Below are positions 42,272 through 51,304 of a DNA stretch of 64,000 nt, piece after piece. The first letter of the stretch is position 1. Each line of letters starts with the position of its first letter. Where the stretch lies: NCBI GenBank assembly GCA_017450645.1, contig JAFSTE010000018.1, positions 1 to 64,000 on the forward strand. Direction: 5' to 3'. The notes beneath the pieces are model-generated. The model did not search any database. It saw only the letters and a program-made list of their open reading frames with translations, and was not told where the DNA came from. Source of the stretch: Eubacterium sp. (lineage in GTDB: Bacteria; Bacillota; Clostridia; Oscillospirales; Acutalibacteraceae). The translations under genes and the position numbers were made by a program.

Positions 42272-42946
42272 ATGTTTTCATTAATTTCATTAATCAGAAA
42301 CGGCGACGTAACAGGCGCGATAATCTTTATCTTAACAGGTTGTTTTGTTGTGTTCGTCTGCTCACCCGTGCACGAGCTCTCGCACGCTTTTGCTGCGTAT
42401 AAGCTCGGCGACGATACCGCAAAAAGAGAGGGCAGGCTTACCTTTAACCCGCTTAAGCATATTGACCCTATCGGTATGATTATGATACTGATTTTCGGCT
42501 TCGGTTACGCTAAGCCCGTTCCCGTTAATTTCGGAAGACTTCATAACCCTAAGCGCGACGGTGCGCTTGTAGCCCTCGCGGGTCCTGCGTCTAACTTGGT
42601 AATGTCGTTTATATTTGCATTTTTCTATGCGGCTGTTGACAAGGCGTTTACCGCAACGGGCGTTGTAGTACTCGAATTTCTTGCAATATTCTTTTATTAC
42701 GGCGCATATATAAATATCGCGCTTGCGGTGTTTAACCTGCTGCCAATCCCGCCGCTTGACGGTTCTAAAATCCTTGCGGGTATGCTGCCCGATAAGGTTT
42801 ACTGGAAATATATGCAGTACGAGCGCTATGCAATGATTGTTGTAATGCTCCTGCTGTTTACGGGCGTTCTTTCAACACCGCTGTATTATTTAGAAAGCTT
42901 TTTAATGAAGGTAGTTCTTTTTGTACCGTCACTCATATTCGGATAA
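42272..42946 (+). CDS. Site-2 protease family (peptidase M50) membrane protein
   Basis: A 224-residue intramembrane metalloprotease-like protein with about five membrane helices. The zinc motif HELSH is at residues 34-38, and the third ligand motif is in LLPIPPLDGSKIL. There is no PDZ domain, so it belongs to the short group (YwhC/SpoIVFB-like relatives). The substrate is unknown; it lies 3 bases before scpA in a conserved prmC-M50-scpAB type run. Confidence 0.88.
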   Translation: MFSLISLIRNGDVTGAIIFILTGCFVVFVCSPVHELSHAFAAYKLGDDTAKREGRLTFNPLKHIDPIGMIMILIFGFGYAKPVPVNFGRLHNPKRDGALVALAGPASNLVMSFIFAFFYAAVDKAFTATGVVVLEFLAIFFYYGAYINIALAVFNLLPIPPLDGSKILAGMLPDKVYWKYMQYERYAMIVVMLLLFTGVLSTPLYYLESFLMKVVLFVPSLIFG

Positions 42947-42949
42947 ACT

Positions 42950-43678
42950 ATGGATAATTTAACTTATAAACTCGAGGTGTTCGAGGGTCCTATGGACCTG
43001 CTTTTGCACCTCATAAGCAAGCATAAACTTAATATTAACGATATACCCATTGTCGAGCTTGTTAATCAGTACCTTGATTATGTGCGCCAGATGGAGGAAG
43101 CGGATTTCGACATCGCGGGCGACTTTCTCGAGATGGCTGCAAGACTTATTTATATTAAAACCGTTTCGCTTCTTCCTCGCCACGAGGAGGCTGAGGAGCT
43201 AAAGCGTGAGCTTACGGGCGAGCTTATCGAGTACCGCGACTGTAAGCTTATGGCGCAAAAGCTGTCTAACCAGACCGACGGCTTTAACCGCTATGTGCGT
43301 GAGCCGCAGGGCGGATGGGTTAATTACGATTACGAGCGCTTCCACGAGGGCGAGGAGCTTTTGCAGGCTTATATTAATGTTGCAGGCAAGGCGCAGCGTA
43401 AGCTGCCTCCGCCTATAGATTCGTTTAAGGTAATTGTTGCCAAGAAGTTTGTTAATGTTGCTTCTAAGGTGCGTACGGTTATGCGTAAGCTCTGGAGCGG
43501 TAAAAAGGTTGAGTTTCTGAGCCTGTTTGACGGCGCTCAGTCCAAGAGCGACCTTGTGGCAACCTTCCTTGCAGTGCTTGAGCTTGCAAAGACTAAAAGA
43601 ATTACGATTGACGGCAGTATGCAAAACCCGTCAGTTCAGATAGTAAATGAAACCAGCGAGGTGGAAGCAGTTGAATAA
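42950..43678 (+). CDS. scpA: Segregation and condensation protein ScpA
   Basis: ScpA is the kleisin that bridges SMC heads in bacterial condensin. The 242 residues show the N-terminal YKLEVFEGPMDLLLHLISKH and the C-terminal winged helix (about 165-235, VEFLSLFDGAQSKSDLVATF). The TTG start of scpB lies inside its last codons. Confidence 0.95.
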   Translation: MDNLTYKLEVFEGPMDLLLHLISKHKLNINDIPIVELVNQYLDYVRQMEEADFDIAGDFLEMAARLIYIKTVSLLPRHEEAEELKRELTGELIEYRDCKLMAQKLSNQTDGFNRYVREPQGGWVNYDYERFHEGEELLQAYINVAGKAQRKLPPPIDSFKVIVAKKFVNVASKVRTVMRKLWSGKKVEFLSLFDGAQSKSDLVATFLAVLELAKTKRITIDGSMQNPSVQIVNETSEVEAVE

Positions 43679-44306
43679 AACAGACGATTACATATCTAAG
43701 CTTGAGGCGATGCTCTTTTCTGCGGGCGACCCGGTTGAGGGCACTAAGCTTGCCGAGGTGCTTGATATTGATATAGAAACGGTTACTAAAATGCTCGGAC
43801 ATCTAAGCGCGATGTACGACGAGCGCAACTCGGGTCTGATGCTGATTAAGATAGATAATAAGTATCAGCTTTGCACAAGAGAAGCGTATAGCGAAGAGGT
43901 AAGGCGACTCCTCGAGATTAAAAAGAATACTCCGCTAAGTAATGCGGCGTTCGAGGTGCTTGCCATAGTTGCGTATAATAAGACGGTTACACGCTCGTTT
44001 ATTGAGCAGGTAAGGGGCGTTGATTGTTCGGGTCCGATTTCCTCGCTTGTACAAAAAGGTCTTATCGAGGAGAAAGGCAGGCTCGATTTGCCCGGCAGAC
44101 CGCTTATTTACGGTACTACCGACAGATTTTTGAGGTGCTTTTCGCTTAATTCGCTCGAGGATTTACCCGAGCTTCCTAAAACCGAAGAAATTGATAAAAT
44201 TGCAAAGGACACCTCTCAGACCTCTCTGTTTGACAAAAACGAGGGCGCTGAGCTTTTGCAAAAGGTTGAGGAAACCGAAAATAATAATTCAGAAGGGGAG
44301 GAATAA
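43671..44306 (+). CDS. scpB: Segregation and condensation protein ScpB
   Basis: A 211-residue winged-helix partner that dimerises and binds ScpA. Two winged-helix domains are visible (SKLEAMLFSAGDPVEGTKLA; AFEVLAIVAYNKTVTRSFIE then QVRGVDCSG). TTG 43671 is selected because GAGGTGG precedes it at normal spacing; the frame's earlier opening has no box. It overlaps scpA by 8 bases and the next gene by one. Confidence 0.93.
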   Translation: MNKTDDYISKLEAMLFSAGDPVEGTKLAEVLDIDIETVTKMLGHLSAMYDERNSGLMLIKIDNKYQLCTREAYSEEVRRLLEIKKNTPLSNAAFEVLAIVAYNKTVTRSFIEQVRGVDCSGPISSLVQKGLIEEKGRLDLPGRPLIYGTTDRFLRCFSLNSLEDLPELPKTEEIDKIAKDTSQTSLFDKNEGAELLQKVEETENNNSEGEE

Positions 44307-45148
44307 TGAAAGTATTGTTAATAATACTCGCGGTGCTTGTACTTATTTTCGTGATAATACTTTCGCTCTCTGCCGAGTTCGAGGTCGTGTTCGACGACGG
44401 CTGGAGCACTAAGGTACGCGTGCTGTGGATAGAAAAGGATATAGAACTCTCTAAGCTCTTGAACTTCATTTTGTTCCCCGAAAAAGCGGCTCAGGACACC
44501 GTTGACGAGATGAGCAGCGACAAAGAGGAAGCTAAAGAGAAGAAGGACAAAAAGCCCGAAGCTCCGAAAGAACCCGAAAAGGCTGACGAAAAACAGCCCG
44601 AGCCTGAAAAGGTAGAGGAAGAACCGTTTGAGCTTCACGAGCCTGACGAAAATTATCATATCTCCGACGAGGAGCTTAAGAAAATTATTCAGCAGGCAGC
44701 GGCAGAGGAAGCCGAGGACGACACTCCAACACAAGAGGAAAAGGCGTCTAAGCCTAACTTTTTACAGAAGATTTGGCGCGACGAAGGCATTGTCGGCATA
44801 ATGCTTCTCGTAACAAATCTGCTCGAAACAGTAAATTCTGCTATAACAACTTTAATTAAAGGTTTGCATATTTACTCACTTTATGTTAAAATGATTATTG
44901 GCGGCGGCGAAGCAGCCGATATCGCCGAAAAATACGGCGCTCTTGCCGGATACTATTATCCGATTAAGGGTATAATTTTAAATCAGATGAGGGTTGACGA
45001 GTTCGACGACTATATCACCGCTGATTTTATCGCTCCGAGAAGTGAGTACGAATTCCAGATAATCGGAAGTATTAATATTGCACTGCTTCTTAAAATCATG
45101 CTTAAGGCAGGCAAGGTATTCTTAATTAACTTAATAAAAAATAAATAA
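44306..45148 (+). CDS. DUF2953 family protein
   Basis: A 280-residue protein with an N-terminal membrane helix (residues 2-21), a charged, Glu/Lys/Pro-rich low-complexity linker (about 68-140) and a C-terminal domain with NLLETVNSAITTLIKGLHIY and IIGGGEAADIAEKYG, matching DUF2953 proteins that neighbour gerW in sporulating Firmicutes. Function is unknown; association with sporulation is suggested by context. Confidence 0.78.
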   Translation: MKVLLIILAVLVLIFVIILSLSAEFEVVFDDGWSTKVRVLWIEKDIELSKLLNFILFPEKAAQDTVDEMSSDKEEAKEKKDKKPEAPKEPEKADEKQPEPEKVEEEPFELHEPDENYHISDEELKKIIQQAAAEEAEDDTPTQEEKASKPNFLQKIWRDEGIVGIMLLVTNLLETVNSAITTLIKGLHIYSLYVKMIIGGGEAADIAEKYGALAGYYYPIKGIILNQMRVDEFDDYITADFIAPRSEYEFQIIGSINIALLLKIMLKAGKVFLINLIKNK

Positions 45149-45170
45149 CATTATATAAGGAGATAGTAAG

Positions 45171-45587
45171 ATGAAAGAAACACCGGTAAATAAAATTATG
45201 GAAAGCACACTTGAGAGAATGCGCGAGATGGTTGATACCTCAACTATTATCGGCGACCCGATTGTTACGGGTGACACCACACTTATCCCCGTATCTAAAA
45301 TCACATACGGCTTTACCTCGGGCGGTACTGACCTCCCGTCTAAGCAGAATAAGGAGCTTTTCGGCGGCGCAGGCGGCGGCGGTATTTCCATCACTCCTGT
45401 TGCATTTATCGTAATCCAGGGCGGCAAGTGCAGAATGATGCAGATTAATAACTACTCATCATCTGCTGACAGAGCTATCGCTATGATTCCCGAGCTTCTT
45501 GATAAGCTTACCGAGCTTCTCGACGCAAAAAAGGACAACGCTCCCGATGCTGACGAAGCACCCGCAGAGGAAAAAACTGCAGAATAA
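45171..45587 (+). CDS. gerW: GerW family sporulation protein (YtfJ-like)
   Basis: The 138-residue protein carries the family signature MVDTSTIIGDPIVTGDTTLI, SKITYGFTSGGTDL and a glycine-rich GGAGGGGISITPVAFIVIQG. GerW/YtfJ is a spore protein tied to germination in Bacillus. Its presence argues that the host forms spores. AAGGAGA precedes the start, and a terminator hairpin follows the stop. Confidence 0.9.
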   Translation: MKETPVNKIMESTLERMREMVDTSTIIGDPIVTGDTTLIPVSKITYGFTSGGTDLPSKQNKELFGGAGGGGISITPVAFIVIQGGKCRMMQINNYSSSADRAIAMIPELLDKLTELLDAKKDNAPDADEAPAEEKTAE

Positions 45588-45591
45588 TTAC

Positions 45592-45628
45592 CTAAATCAC
45601 CTGCATATTTATTAGCGGGTGATTTGTT
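45592..45628 (+). terminator. Terminator after gerW
   Basis: AAATCACCTGC pairs with GCGGGTGATTT (11 pairs including one G-T) around ATATTTATTA, followed by GTTTT. The dacF TTG start is embedded in its 3' flank. Confidence 0.75.
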
Positions 45629-46675
45629 TTGTTAAAGAGGTTTGCGGCGGTGCTGTTAATAGTGCTGCTTATCCCGAGCGTAGCTCACGCGCGTACCGTT
45701 AAAATAAGCGCACAATCGGCTGTAGTTATGGACGCGTATTCCACTAAGGTGCTGTATAGTAAAAAGAGCAGGGAAAAGCTCCCGATGGCTTCTACCACTA
45801 AGCTTATGACCTGCCTTCTGGCGTGCGAAAGCGGACGCAGCGGCGACATCGTAACTATAACGGGCGAAATGCTTGAGGGTACCGAGGGTACGCTGATTTA
45901 CCTTAAAGTCGGCGACAGAATTTCACTGCTCGACTTAATCAAGGGCGCTATGCTCGCTTCGGGCAACGATGCCGCAAACGCGATAGCAGTTTACCTTGCA
46001 AACAGCGTTAAGGAATTTGTAAAGCTTATGAATTTGCGCGCTGCCGAGCTTGGTATGAACAGCACTAAGTTTGTAACGCCCTCGGGGCTTGACAGCGGAA
46101 ACCACCATTCCACCGCTTACGATATGGCGCTACTTGCGGCTGAGGCGGTGCGAAATTCGGATTTAAGAGAGATTGCGTCGCTTACCGTATGCGATATAAC
46201 GGTTAATTCTAAGGCGCAGACAATTTATAATCACAATAAGCTTTTGTCAGCTGATAAGTGCTTTATAGGGCTTAAAACGGGCTATACAAAAAAGGCGGGG
46301 CGCTGCCTTGTAAGCGCTTATGAATACGGCTCGTCGGTCATTGTTTGTGTTACGCTTAACGCACCCGACGACTGGAACGACCATAAAAAGCTTGTATCTT
46401 TTGCAAAAAAGTGTTATAAACATATTATTAAAAAAACGCATATCAGTGTCGGCGTAGTCGGCGGCAGCGCAGATACGGTCGGCTGCTGCTATAAATACGA
46501 CTGCCGAGCCATTGATAATGTGTATATTAAAGAATACTATTATCCTATTATATACGCCCCGCTTGAAGAGGACGAGGTTATCGGCAGGGCGGAGATTTAT
46601 TCTAACGGCGTGCTTTTGTGCGTCGAGGACATTAAAACCACAAAAGGTGTATCACTATGGCAAATAACGAAGTAA
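45629..46675 (+). CDS. D-alanyl-D-alanine carboxypeptidase (penicillin-binding protein, DacF-type)
   Basis: A 348-residue exported serine peptidase that trims the stem pentapeptide of peptidoglycan. Signal peptide is residues 1-20 (FAAVLLIVLLIPSVAHA). The penicillin-binding motifs are SxxK at Ser55 (MASTTKLM), SGN in LASGNDAANA and KTG in GLKTGYTKKAG. The start is a TTG with a weak GGGTGA box. DacF-type enzymes are often used during sporulation, and gerW lies just upstream. Its 3' end overlaps rluB by 19 bases. Confidence 0.9.
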   Translation: MLKRFAAVLLIVLLIPSVAHARTVKISAQSAVVMDAYSTKVLYSKKSREKLPMASTTKLMTCLLACESGRSGDIVTITGEMLEGTEGTLIYLKVGDRISLLDLIKGAMLASGNDAANAIAVYLANSVKEFVKLMNLRAAELGMNSTKFVTPSGLDSGNHHSTAYDMALLAAEAVRNSDLREIASLTVCDITVNSKAQTIYNHNKLLSADKCFIGLKTGYTKKAGRCLVSAYEYGSSVIVCVTLNAPDDWNDHKKLVSFAKKCYKHIIKKTHISVGVVGGSADTVGCCYKYDCRAIDNVYIKEYYYPIIYAPLEEDEVIGRAEIYSNGVLLCVEDIKTTKGVSLWQITK

Positions 46676-47400
46676 GACTCCAAAAATTTATGGCGGAGCA
46701 GGGCGTGGCTTCACGCAGAAAGAGCGAGGAGCTTATAGCCGCCGGTAAGGTTAAGGTCAACGGCCATGTAGCCCAAATCGGTCAAAAGATAAATCCGCGA
46801 AAGGATTTAGTCACTATCGGCAAGCAAAAGCTGACTAATGTTAAAAAGCGCAAAATGGTATATATTATGCTCCATAAGCCGAGGGGATATGTTACCACAG
46901 TATCCGACGAGCTTGACCGCAAGACCGTTATGGACTTGGTAAGCGATATCGACGAGCGTATTTACCCCGTCGGCCGTCTTGATAAGGACAGCGAGGGACT
47001 GCTCATTTTAACTAACGACGGCTCGTTTACAAACGCTATGACGCACCCGTCGCACAATTACGCCAAGGTGTACCGCGTTACAGTTCGCCCTAAGGTTACC
47101 GACGAAGCGCTTTACAATATGCGAAACGGCGTTGAAATAGACGGCAGAAAGACTGCACCCTGCGAGATTACTGTTCTTGAAACCCAGGATAACAGGGTAG
47201 TGCTCGAATTTGTACTGCACGAGGGCAGAAACCGCGAAATCCGAAAGCTTTGCGAGAGTCAGGGATTAGAGGTTGCAAGGCTTAAAAGGACTTCAATAGG
47301 TTCATTAAAGCTCGGTATGCTCCCGCAGGGAAAATACCGCGAGCTCTCGGAGCAGGAGGTCAAAAAGCTGCTCAGAAGCGCCGGACATTCGGAAAAATAA
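46657..47400 (+). CDS. rluB: 23S rRNA/RsuA-family pseudouridine synthase (RluB-type)
   Basis: The 247 residues have an N-terminal S4 RNA-binding domain (VRLQKFMAEQGVASRRKSEE) and a catalytic domain with Asp in VGRLDKDSEGLLILTND, then RVTVRPKVTDEAL and EGRNREIRKLCESQG. RsuA/RluB/RluE family members modify 16S or 23S rRNA; RluB (U2605) is the usual Firmicute member next to scpB. It ends the long operon. Confidence 0.9.
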   Translation: MANNEVRLQKFMAEQGVASRRKSEELIAAGKVKVNGHVAQIGQKINPRKDLVTIGKQKLTNVKKRKMVYIMLHKPRGYVTTVSDELDRKTVMDLVSDIDERIYPVGRLDKDSEGLLILTNDGSFTNAMTHPSHNYAKVYRVTVRPKVTDEALYNMRNGVEIDGRKTAPCEITVLETQDNRVVLEFVLHEGRNREIRKLCESQGLEVARLKRTSIGSLKLGMLPQGKYRELSEQEVKKLLRSAGHSEK

Positions 47401-47402
47401 AT

Positions 47403-47430
47403 ATAAATCAGGTGTGGACAAGTCCACTCA
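47403..47430. repeat. Hairpin fragment of the MITE-like family
   Basis: AATCAGGTGTGGACAAGTCCAC matches one internal hairpin of the element at 10466-10597 (AATCAGGTGTGGACAGCGTCC region). The rest of the element is missing here. Confidence 0.4.
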
Positions 47431-47464
47431 TAAGCTCAATACTCAACGCTTAAAACTCAAAACC

Positions 47465-47502
47465 AAAATGAGAATTCGCTGTGAATTCTCATTTATTTTT
47501 AA
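47465..47502 (+). terminator. Terminator of the prmC-scpAB-rluB operon
   Basis: AAATGAGAATTC/GAATTCTCATTT around GCTGT, followed by ATTTTT. Confidence 0.85.
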
Positions 47503-47509
47503 ATAACAG

Positions 47510-47538
47510 TTGATATTATACAGAATTATTGTTATAAT
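47510..47538 (+). promoter_or_regulatory. Promoter of the biotin-dependent carboxyltransferase operon
   Basis: TTGATA (47510-47515), a 17-base spacer and TATAAT (47533-47538), 46 bases before the first start codon. Confidence 0.75.
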
Positions 47539-47583
47539 CTAAAATAGGTAAATTTGGGTATATCCTAAGAGGGAGGTTCACAA

Positions 47584-48888
47584 ATGAGCGAAAATTCAAA
47601 AGCTTACAAAAGACTTAGTGCGCTTTTTGATGACGGCAGCTTTAACGAAATCGACGCCTTTGCAAAATCTGCCGAGGGCGACATCGAGGTTGTTGCCGGC
47701 TTCGGACTTGTGAGCGGCACTTATGCATATGCGTTTTCGCAGAATGTTGAGGTGTGCTCGGGTGCTGTTACGGTAGCACAGTGCGCTAAGATTAAAAAGA
47801 TATATGACCTTGCGCTTAAGACGGGTTATCCCGTTATCGGCGTGTACGACTCTAACGGCGTTAAGCTTACCGAGGGCTTTGAGGTGCTCGGCGCTTACGG
47901 CGAAATCGTTAAGGCTTCGGCTCGTCTTTCGGGCGTTGTACCTCAGATTTCGGTCGTTGCAGGCGCTTGTGTCGGTACTTCGGCGCTTATGGCTAACCTT
48001 GCCGATGTCGTTGTAGCGGTTAAGGACGCGGACTTCTATGTTACCGCGCCGAGTGAGCTTACAGCTACGCAAAGCGCAGAAAACGGCGTTGTAGATATTC
48101 TTGCAGACGATTTTGACGCCGCTGTTAAGAGCGTTCGCGATGTTGTTGCGTACCTTCCGTCGAATAATCTTGATGTTTCGGGCTTCTTTGAAGCTGCCGA
48201 GCCGTCAGGCGACATAAACGCCGACCTTGACGCTAAGGGAATTATCGATTCAATATTTGATTCAGGCTCTGTTGTTGAGCTTAAAGCCGACTATGGCTGC
48301 GCTGTTACAGCGCTTTGTGCGCTCGGCGGCGAAAGCGTTGGCGTTATCGCGTTTGACGATAAGCCGATTTGCCCGAAATGCGCTTATAAGGCAGAAGCAC
48401 TTATTAAGCTTTGCGACGCGTTTAATATTCCCGTTATCACGATTGCAAACGCTGACGGCTTAAAGAAGGATAACGAAGCTCAGGTACTTACAGCTGCTAC
48501 TAAGCTCGTTTCCGCTTATGCTTCAGCTACCTGCCCTAAAGTAAGCCTTGTTACTAAGAATTCCATCGGCAGCGCGTACATTATCCTTGCGGGTAAGAGC
48601 GCTAACGCGGACCTTACCTTTGCGTGGGACAGCGCGGTTGCTTCTCCGCTTGATACGGACAGCGCGGTTGCATTTCTGTTTAACGACAGACTCGCAGACG
48701 GCGAGGACAGAGCGGCGCTCGAAAAAGAGTATAACGAAACTCTCGGCTCTGCTTATACGGCGGCTGCCTGCGGCGCTATTGACGATGTATTCACACCCGA
48801 TAAAACAAGGGCTAAGCTTTGCGCAGCTCTTGATATGCTCGCTTCTAAGAGAGAGACGACTCTCCCTCGTAAGCACTCAGTTAAGTAA
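47584..48888 (+). CDS. Carboxyl transferase domain protein (acyl-CoA carboxylase beta / MmdA-like)
   Basis: The 434-residue protein has two crotonase-fold halves of the acyl-CoA carboxyltransferase type: an N-domain with VVAGFGLVSGTYAYAFSQ, YPVIGVYDSNGVKLTEG and VVAGACVGTSALMANLADVV, and a C-domain with AKGIIDSIFDSGSVVEL and the ending TTLPRKHSVK. It is shorter and more diverged than the usual 500-520-residue MmdA or 12S subunits. It should bind an acyl-CoA and exchange CO2 with biotin on the next gene's product. The substrate is not known. Confidence 0.82.
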   Translation: MSENSKAYKRLSALFDDGSFNEIDAFAKSAEGDIEVVAGFGLVSGTYAYAFSQNVEVCSGAVTVAQCAKIKKIYDLALKTGYPVIGVYDSNGVKLTEGFEVLGAYGEIVKASARLSGVVPQISVVAGACVGTSALMANLADVVVAVKDADFYVTAPSELTATQSAENGVVDILADDFDAAVKSVRDVVAYLPSNNLDVSGFFEAAEPSGDINADLDAKGIIDSIFDSGSVVELKADYGCAVTALCALGGESVGVIAFDDKPICPKCAYKAEALIKLCDAFNIPVITIANADGLKKDNEAQVLTAATKLVSAYASATCPKVSLVTKNSIGSAYIILAGKSANADLTFAWDSAVASPLDTDSAVAFLFNDRLADGEDRAALEKEYNETLGSAYTAAACGAIDDVFTPDKTRAKLCAALDMLASKRETTLPRKHSVK

Positions 48889-48908
48889 TTATTAGGAGGA
48901 TTAATGAT

Positions 48909-49262
48909 ATGAAAAACTATAAGATTACAGTAAACGGCACACCTTATAACGTAACAGTAGAAGAGGGCGCAGCTGCACCCGCAGCTCCCGCAGCAGCACC
49001 TGCTCCTGCACCGGCACCTGTTCCTGCAGCACCTCAGGGCGCAGCAGGCTCTGTAACAGTAGATGCTCCGATGCCAGGTAACATTCTTGATGTTAAGGTA
49101 TCCGCTGGCGCAACAGTTAAGAGTGGCGATGTTCTTATCATTCTCGAAGCTATGAAGATGGAGAACGATATCGTAGCTCCTCAGGACGGCACAATCGCTA
49201 CAATTAATGTTTCAAAGGGCGATACAGTTGACGCAGGCGCTACCCTTATTACTATTAACTAA
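48909..49262 (+). CDS. Biotin carboxyl carrier protein
   Basis: A 117-residue carrier: an N-terminal docking segment (YKITVNGTPYNVTVEEG), a flexible Ala/Pro linker (residues about 20-45) and a biotinyl domain (48-117) with biotin-accepting Lys83 in EAMKMEND. It shuttles CO2 between the carboxyltransferases encoded on either side. The layout equals the 1.3S subunit of transcarboxylase and the carrier of Na-pumping decarboxylases. GGAGG lies upstream of the ATG. Confidence 0.92.
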   Translation: MKNYKITVNGTPYNVTVEEGAAAPAAPAAAPAPAPAPVPAAPQGAAGSVTVDAPMPGNILDVKVSAGATVKSGDVLIILEAMKMENDIVAPQDGTIATINVSKGDTVDAGATLITIN

Positions 49263-49301
49263 TTAATAATTTATCATTCGTTATTTACAGAGGTTAAATA
49301 A

Positions 49302-50699
49302 ATGGCTAAAATCGGAATTACCGAAACTGTTCTCCGTGACGCTCACCAGTCGCTTATAGCGACAAGAATGAGGACGGACGAATTTGTTGATATTCTTGAA
49401 AAGATGGATAAGATTGGCTACCACTCGCTCGAATGCTGGGGCGGCGCAACCTTTGACTCGTGCCTTCGTTTTCTTAACGAGGACCCGTGGGAGAGGCTTC
49501 GTCTTATCCGCGAAAAATGTCCTAACACTAAGCTGCAGATGCTTTTCAGAGGTCAGAATATGCTCGGCTACCGTCATTACTCGGACGAGGTTGTTGACTA
49601 CTTCGTTAAAAAGAGTATTGATAACGGTATCGACATTATGCGTATTTTTGACGCGCTTAACGATGTGCGTAATCTGCAGACCGCAATTAATGCCGCTAAT
49701 AAATACGGCGGTCATGTTCAGGCTGCTATTTCTTACACTACGGGACCCGTATTTGACATTGAGTATTACTGTAATTACGCTAAACAGCTCGAGGAAGCCG
49801 GCGCAGGCTCTATCTGTATTAAGGATATGGCAGGTCTGCTAACTCCTTACGGTACATACGACCTTGTTAAAGCGCTTAAAGAAACCGTAAGCATCCCGAT
49901 TCAGCTGCACTCGCACTACACCTCGGGACTTGCTTCTATGGTTCACCTTAAGGGTATCGAGGCGGGCGTTGATGTAATCGACACCGCTATGTCGCCGCTT
50001 GCAATGGGTACATCGCACCCTGCAACTGAGTCTATGGTAGCAGCGCTTAAGGGTACAGAGTACGACACAGGTCTTGATATTAAAGCGCTCAGCGAAATCA
50101 GGGATTTCTTTGCACCGCTTCGCCAGAAGTATCTCGACGAGGGACTTCTTGATCCGAAGATGCTCGGCGTAGACGCTAACACCCTGCTGTATCAGGTTCC
50201 GGGCGGTATGCTCTCTAACCTTAACAGTCAGCTTAAGCAGGCCGGCAAGGAGGATAAGCTCGAAGAGGTACTAAACGAGGTACCGCGCGTTCGCGAGGAT
50301 TCGGGTTATCCGCCGCTTGTTACACCTACTTCTCAGATTGTCGGCACACAGGCTGTGTTTAACATCATTATGGGCGAGCGCTATAAGATGGTAACTAAGG
50401 AGTTTAAGGATATGGTTGCCGGCAAGTACGGTAAAACGCCTTGCGATATCGACCCCGAGTTCCGCAAAAAGATTGTAGGCGACGACGATATTATCGACTG
50501 CCGTCCCGCTGACCTTCTTAACGATACTATCGACCAGTTTAAGAGCGAGATTGCCGAGTTCTATGAGTCCGACGAGGATATCCTCTCGTACGCTCAGTTC
50601 GGTCCCGTTGCGGTTAAGTTCTTTGAAGGCCGCCGCGACAAAAAGTACGGTCTCGACTCTAAGCACGACGATATAACTAATAAAATTCATCCCGTATAA
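49302..50699 (+). CDS. Oxaloacetate decarboxylase alpha / pyruvate carboxylase subunit B type carboxyltransferase
   Basis: The 465-residue enzyme transfers CO2 between oxaloacetate/pyruvate and biotin. Visible are the HMGL-like TIM barrel with TETVLRDAHQSLIATRMRT, metal-ligand His pair in QLHSHYTSGLA, the biotin-carboxyl lysine region SICIKDMAGLL, and the C-terminal conserved PYC/OADA domain (VPGGMLSNLNSQLKQAGK). It lacks its own biotinyl domain, so it depends on the upstream carrier. No OadB membrane pump gene follows; the operon ends at a terminator. Confidence 0.92.
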   Translation: MAKIGITETVLRDAHQSLIATRMRTDEFVDILEKMDKIGYHSLECWGGATFDSCLRFLNEDPWERLRLIREKCPNTKLQMLFRGQNMLGYRHYSDEVVDYFVKKSIDNGIDIMRIFDALNDVRNLQTAINAANKYGGHVQAAISYTTGPVFDIEYYCNYAKQLEEAGAGSICIKDMAGLLTPYGTYDLVKALKETVSIPIQLHSHYTSGLASMVHLKGIEAGVDVIDTAMSPLAMGTSHPATESMVAALKGTEYDTGLDIKALSEIRDFFAPLRQKYLDEGLLDPKMLGVDANTLLYQVPGGMLSNLNSQLKQAGKEDKLEEVLNEVPRVREDSGYPPLVTPTSQIVGTQAVFNIIMGERYKMVTKEFKDMVAGKYGKTPCDIDPEFRKKIVGDDDIIDCRPADLLNDTIDQFKSEIAEFYESDEDILSYAQFGPVAVKFFEGRRDKKYGLDSKHDDITNKIHPV

Positions 50700-50704
50700 A
50701 GAAT

Positions 50705-50736
50705 TAACCACCGACTAAGTCGGTGGTTTTGTTTAC
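50705..50736. terminator. Terminator between the carboxyltransferase operon and flavodoxin
   Basis: ACCACCGACTTAGTCGGTGGT-type stem (ACCACCGACT/AGTCGGTGGT) with TTTTGTTT after it; genes converge here, so it may act in both directions. Confidence 0.85.
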
Positions 50737-51197
50737 ATATATTCTTTTACAATTTCATCAAAATTGATGTCGCCGTTGAGCATCTTACCCTCGGCTATCT
50801 CGCCGCCGTTTGCAAATGCTTTGAGCGTTTCTGCGGTTTTTCCGAAGTCGCTTCCGCCCGAGGTTGCAAAAAGTACAATCCTTTTGCCGCTGAAATTATA
50901 CGCTTTTAAAAAGCTTCTTATAACGAGCGGCGCGTTAAAGTACCAAATCGGGAACGCGAGAAAAATCGTGTCGTACTCCTCGACCTTTGCGTTGCTGTCA
51001 GCAAGGGGAGGGCAGGACTTTTTTATCCACTCTCTGTTGCAGCGCGAAAGCGGGTTTCTCCAGTTAAGCTCCTCGTTTGAATACGGCTTTTCGGGCTTGA
51101 TTTCATAAAGGTCGGCGCCCGCCGCAGCTGCAAGCTGCTCAGCCTTAGCCTTTGTAATTCCGCTTGCGGAAAAATATGCTGTTAAAATTTTACTCAT
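50733..51197 (-). CDS. Flavodoxin family protein
   Basis: A 154-residue FMN protein: phosphate loop TAYFSASGITKAKAEQ, ring-contact segment FLAFPIWYFNAPLVIRSFL and FATSGGSDFGKT. It is a likely low-potential electron carrier in the cytoplasm, or the NADPH-linked flavodoxin-like reductase branch often near stress genes. ATG 51197 follows GGAGG; an upstream in-frame TTG overlaps that box. It is single, on the minus strand. Confidence 0.88.
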   Translation of the reverse strand: MSKILTAYFSASGITKAKAEQLAAAAGADLYEIKPEKPYSNEELNWRNPLSRCNREWIKKSCPPLADSNAKVEEYDTIFLAFPIWYFNAPLVIRSFLKAYNFSGKRIVLFATSGGSDFGKTAETLKAFANGGEIAEGKMLNGDINFDEIVKEYM

Positions 51198-51258
51198 ATT
51201 GATTACCTCCAAGTTAATTATATACCATTAATTTTATATGTCAAATATTAACACCGGC

Positions 51259-51287
51259 TTGACACTAAGGAATTAATAAACTATTAT
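51259..51287 (+). promoter_or_regulatory. Promoter of the transglutaminase-like gene
   Basis: TTGACA (51259-51264), a 17-base spacer and TATTAT (51282-51287); the start codon follows 18 bases later. Confidence 0.8.
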
Positions 51288-51304
51288 GTTTATAGGTGAT
51301 ACCT

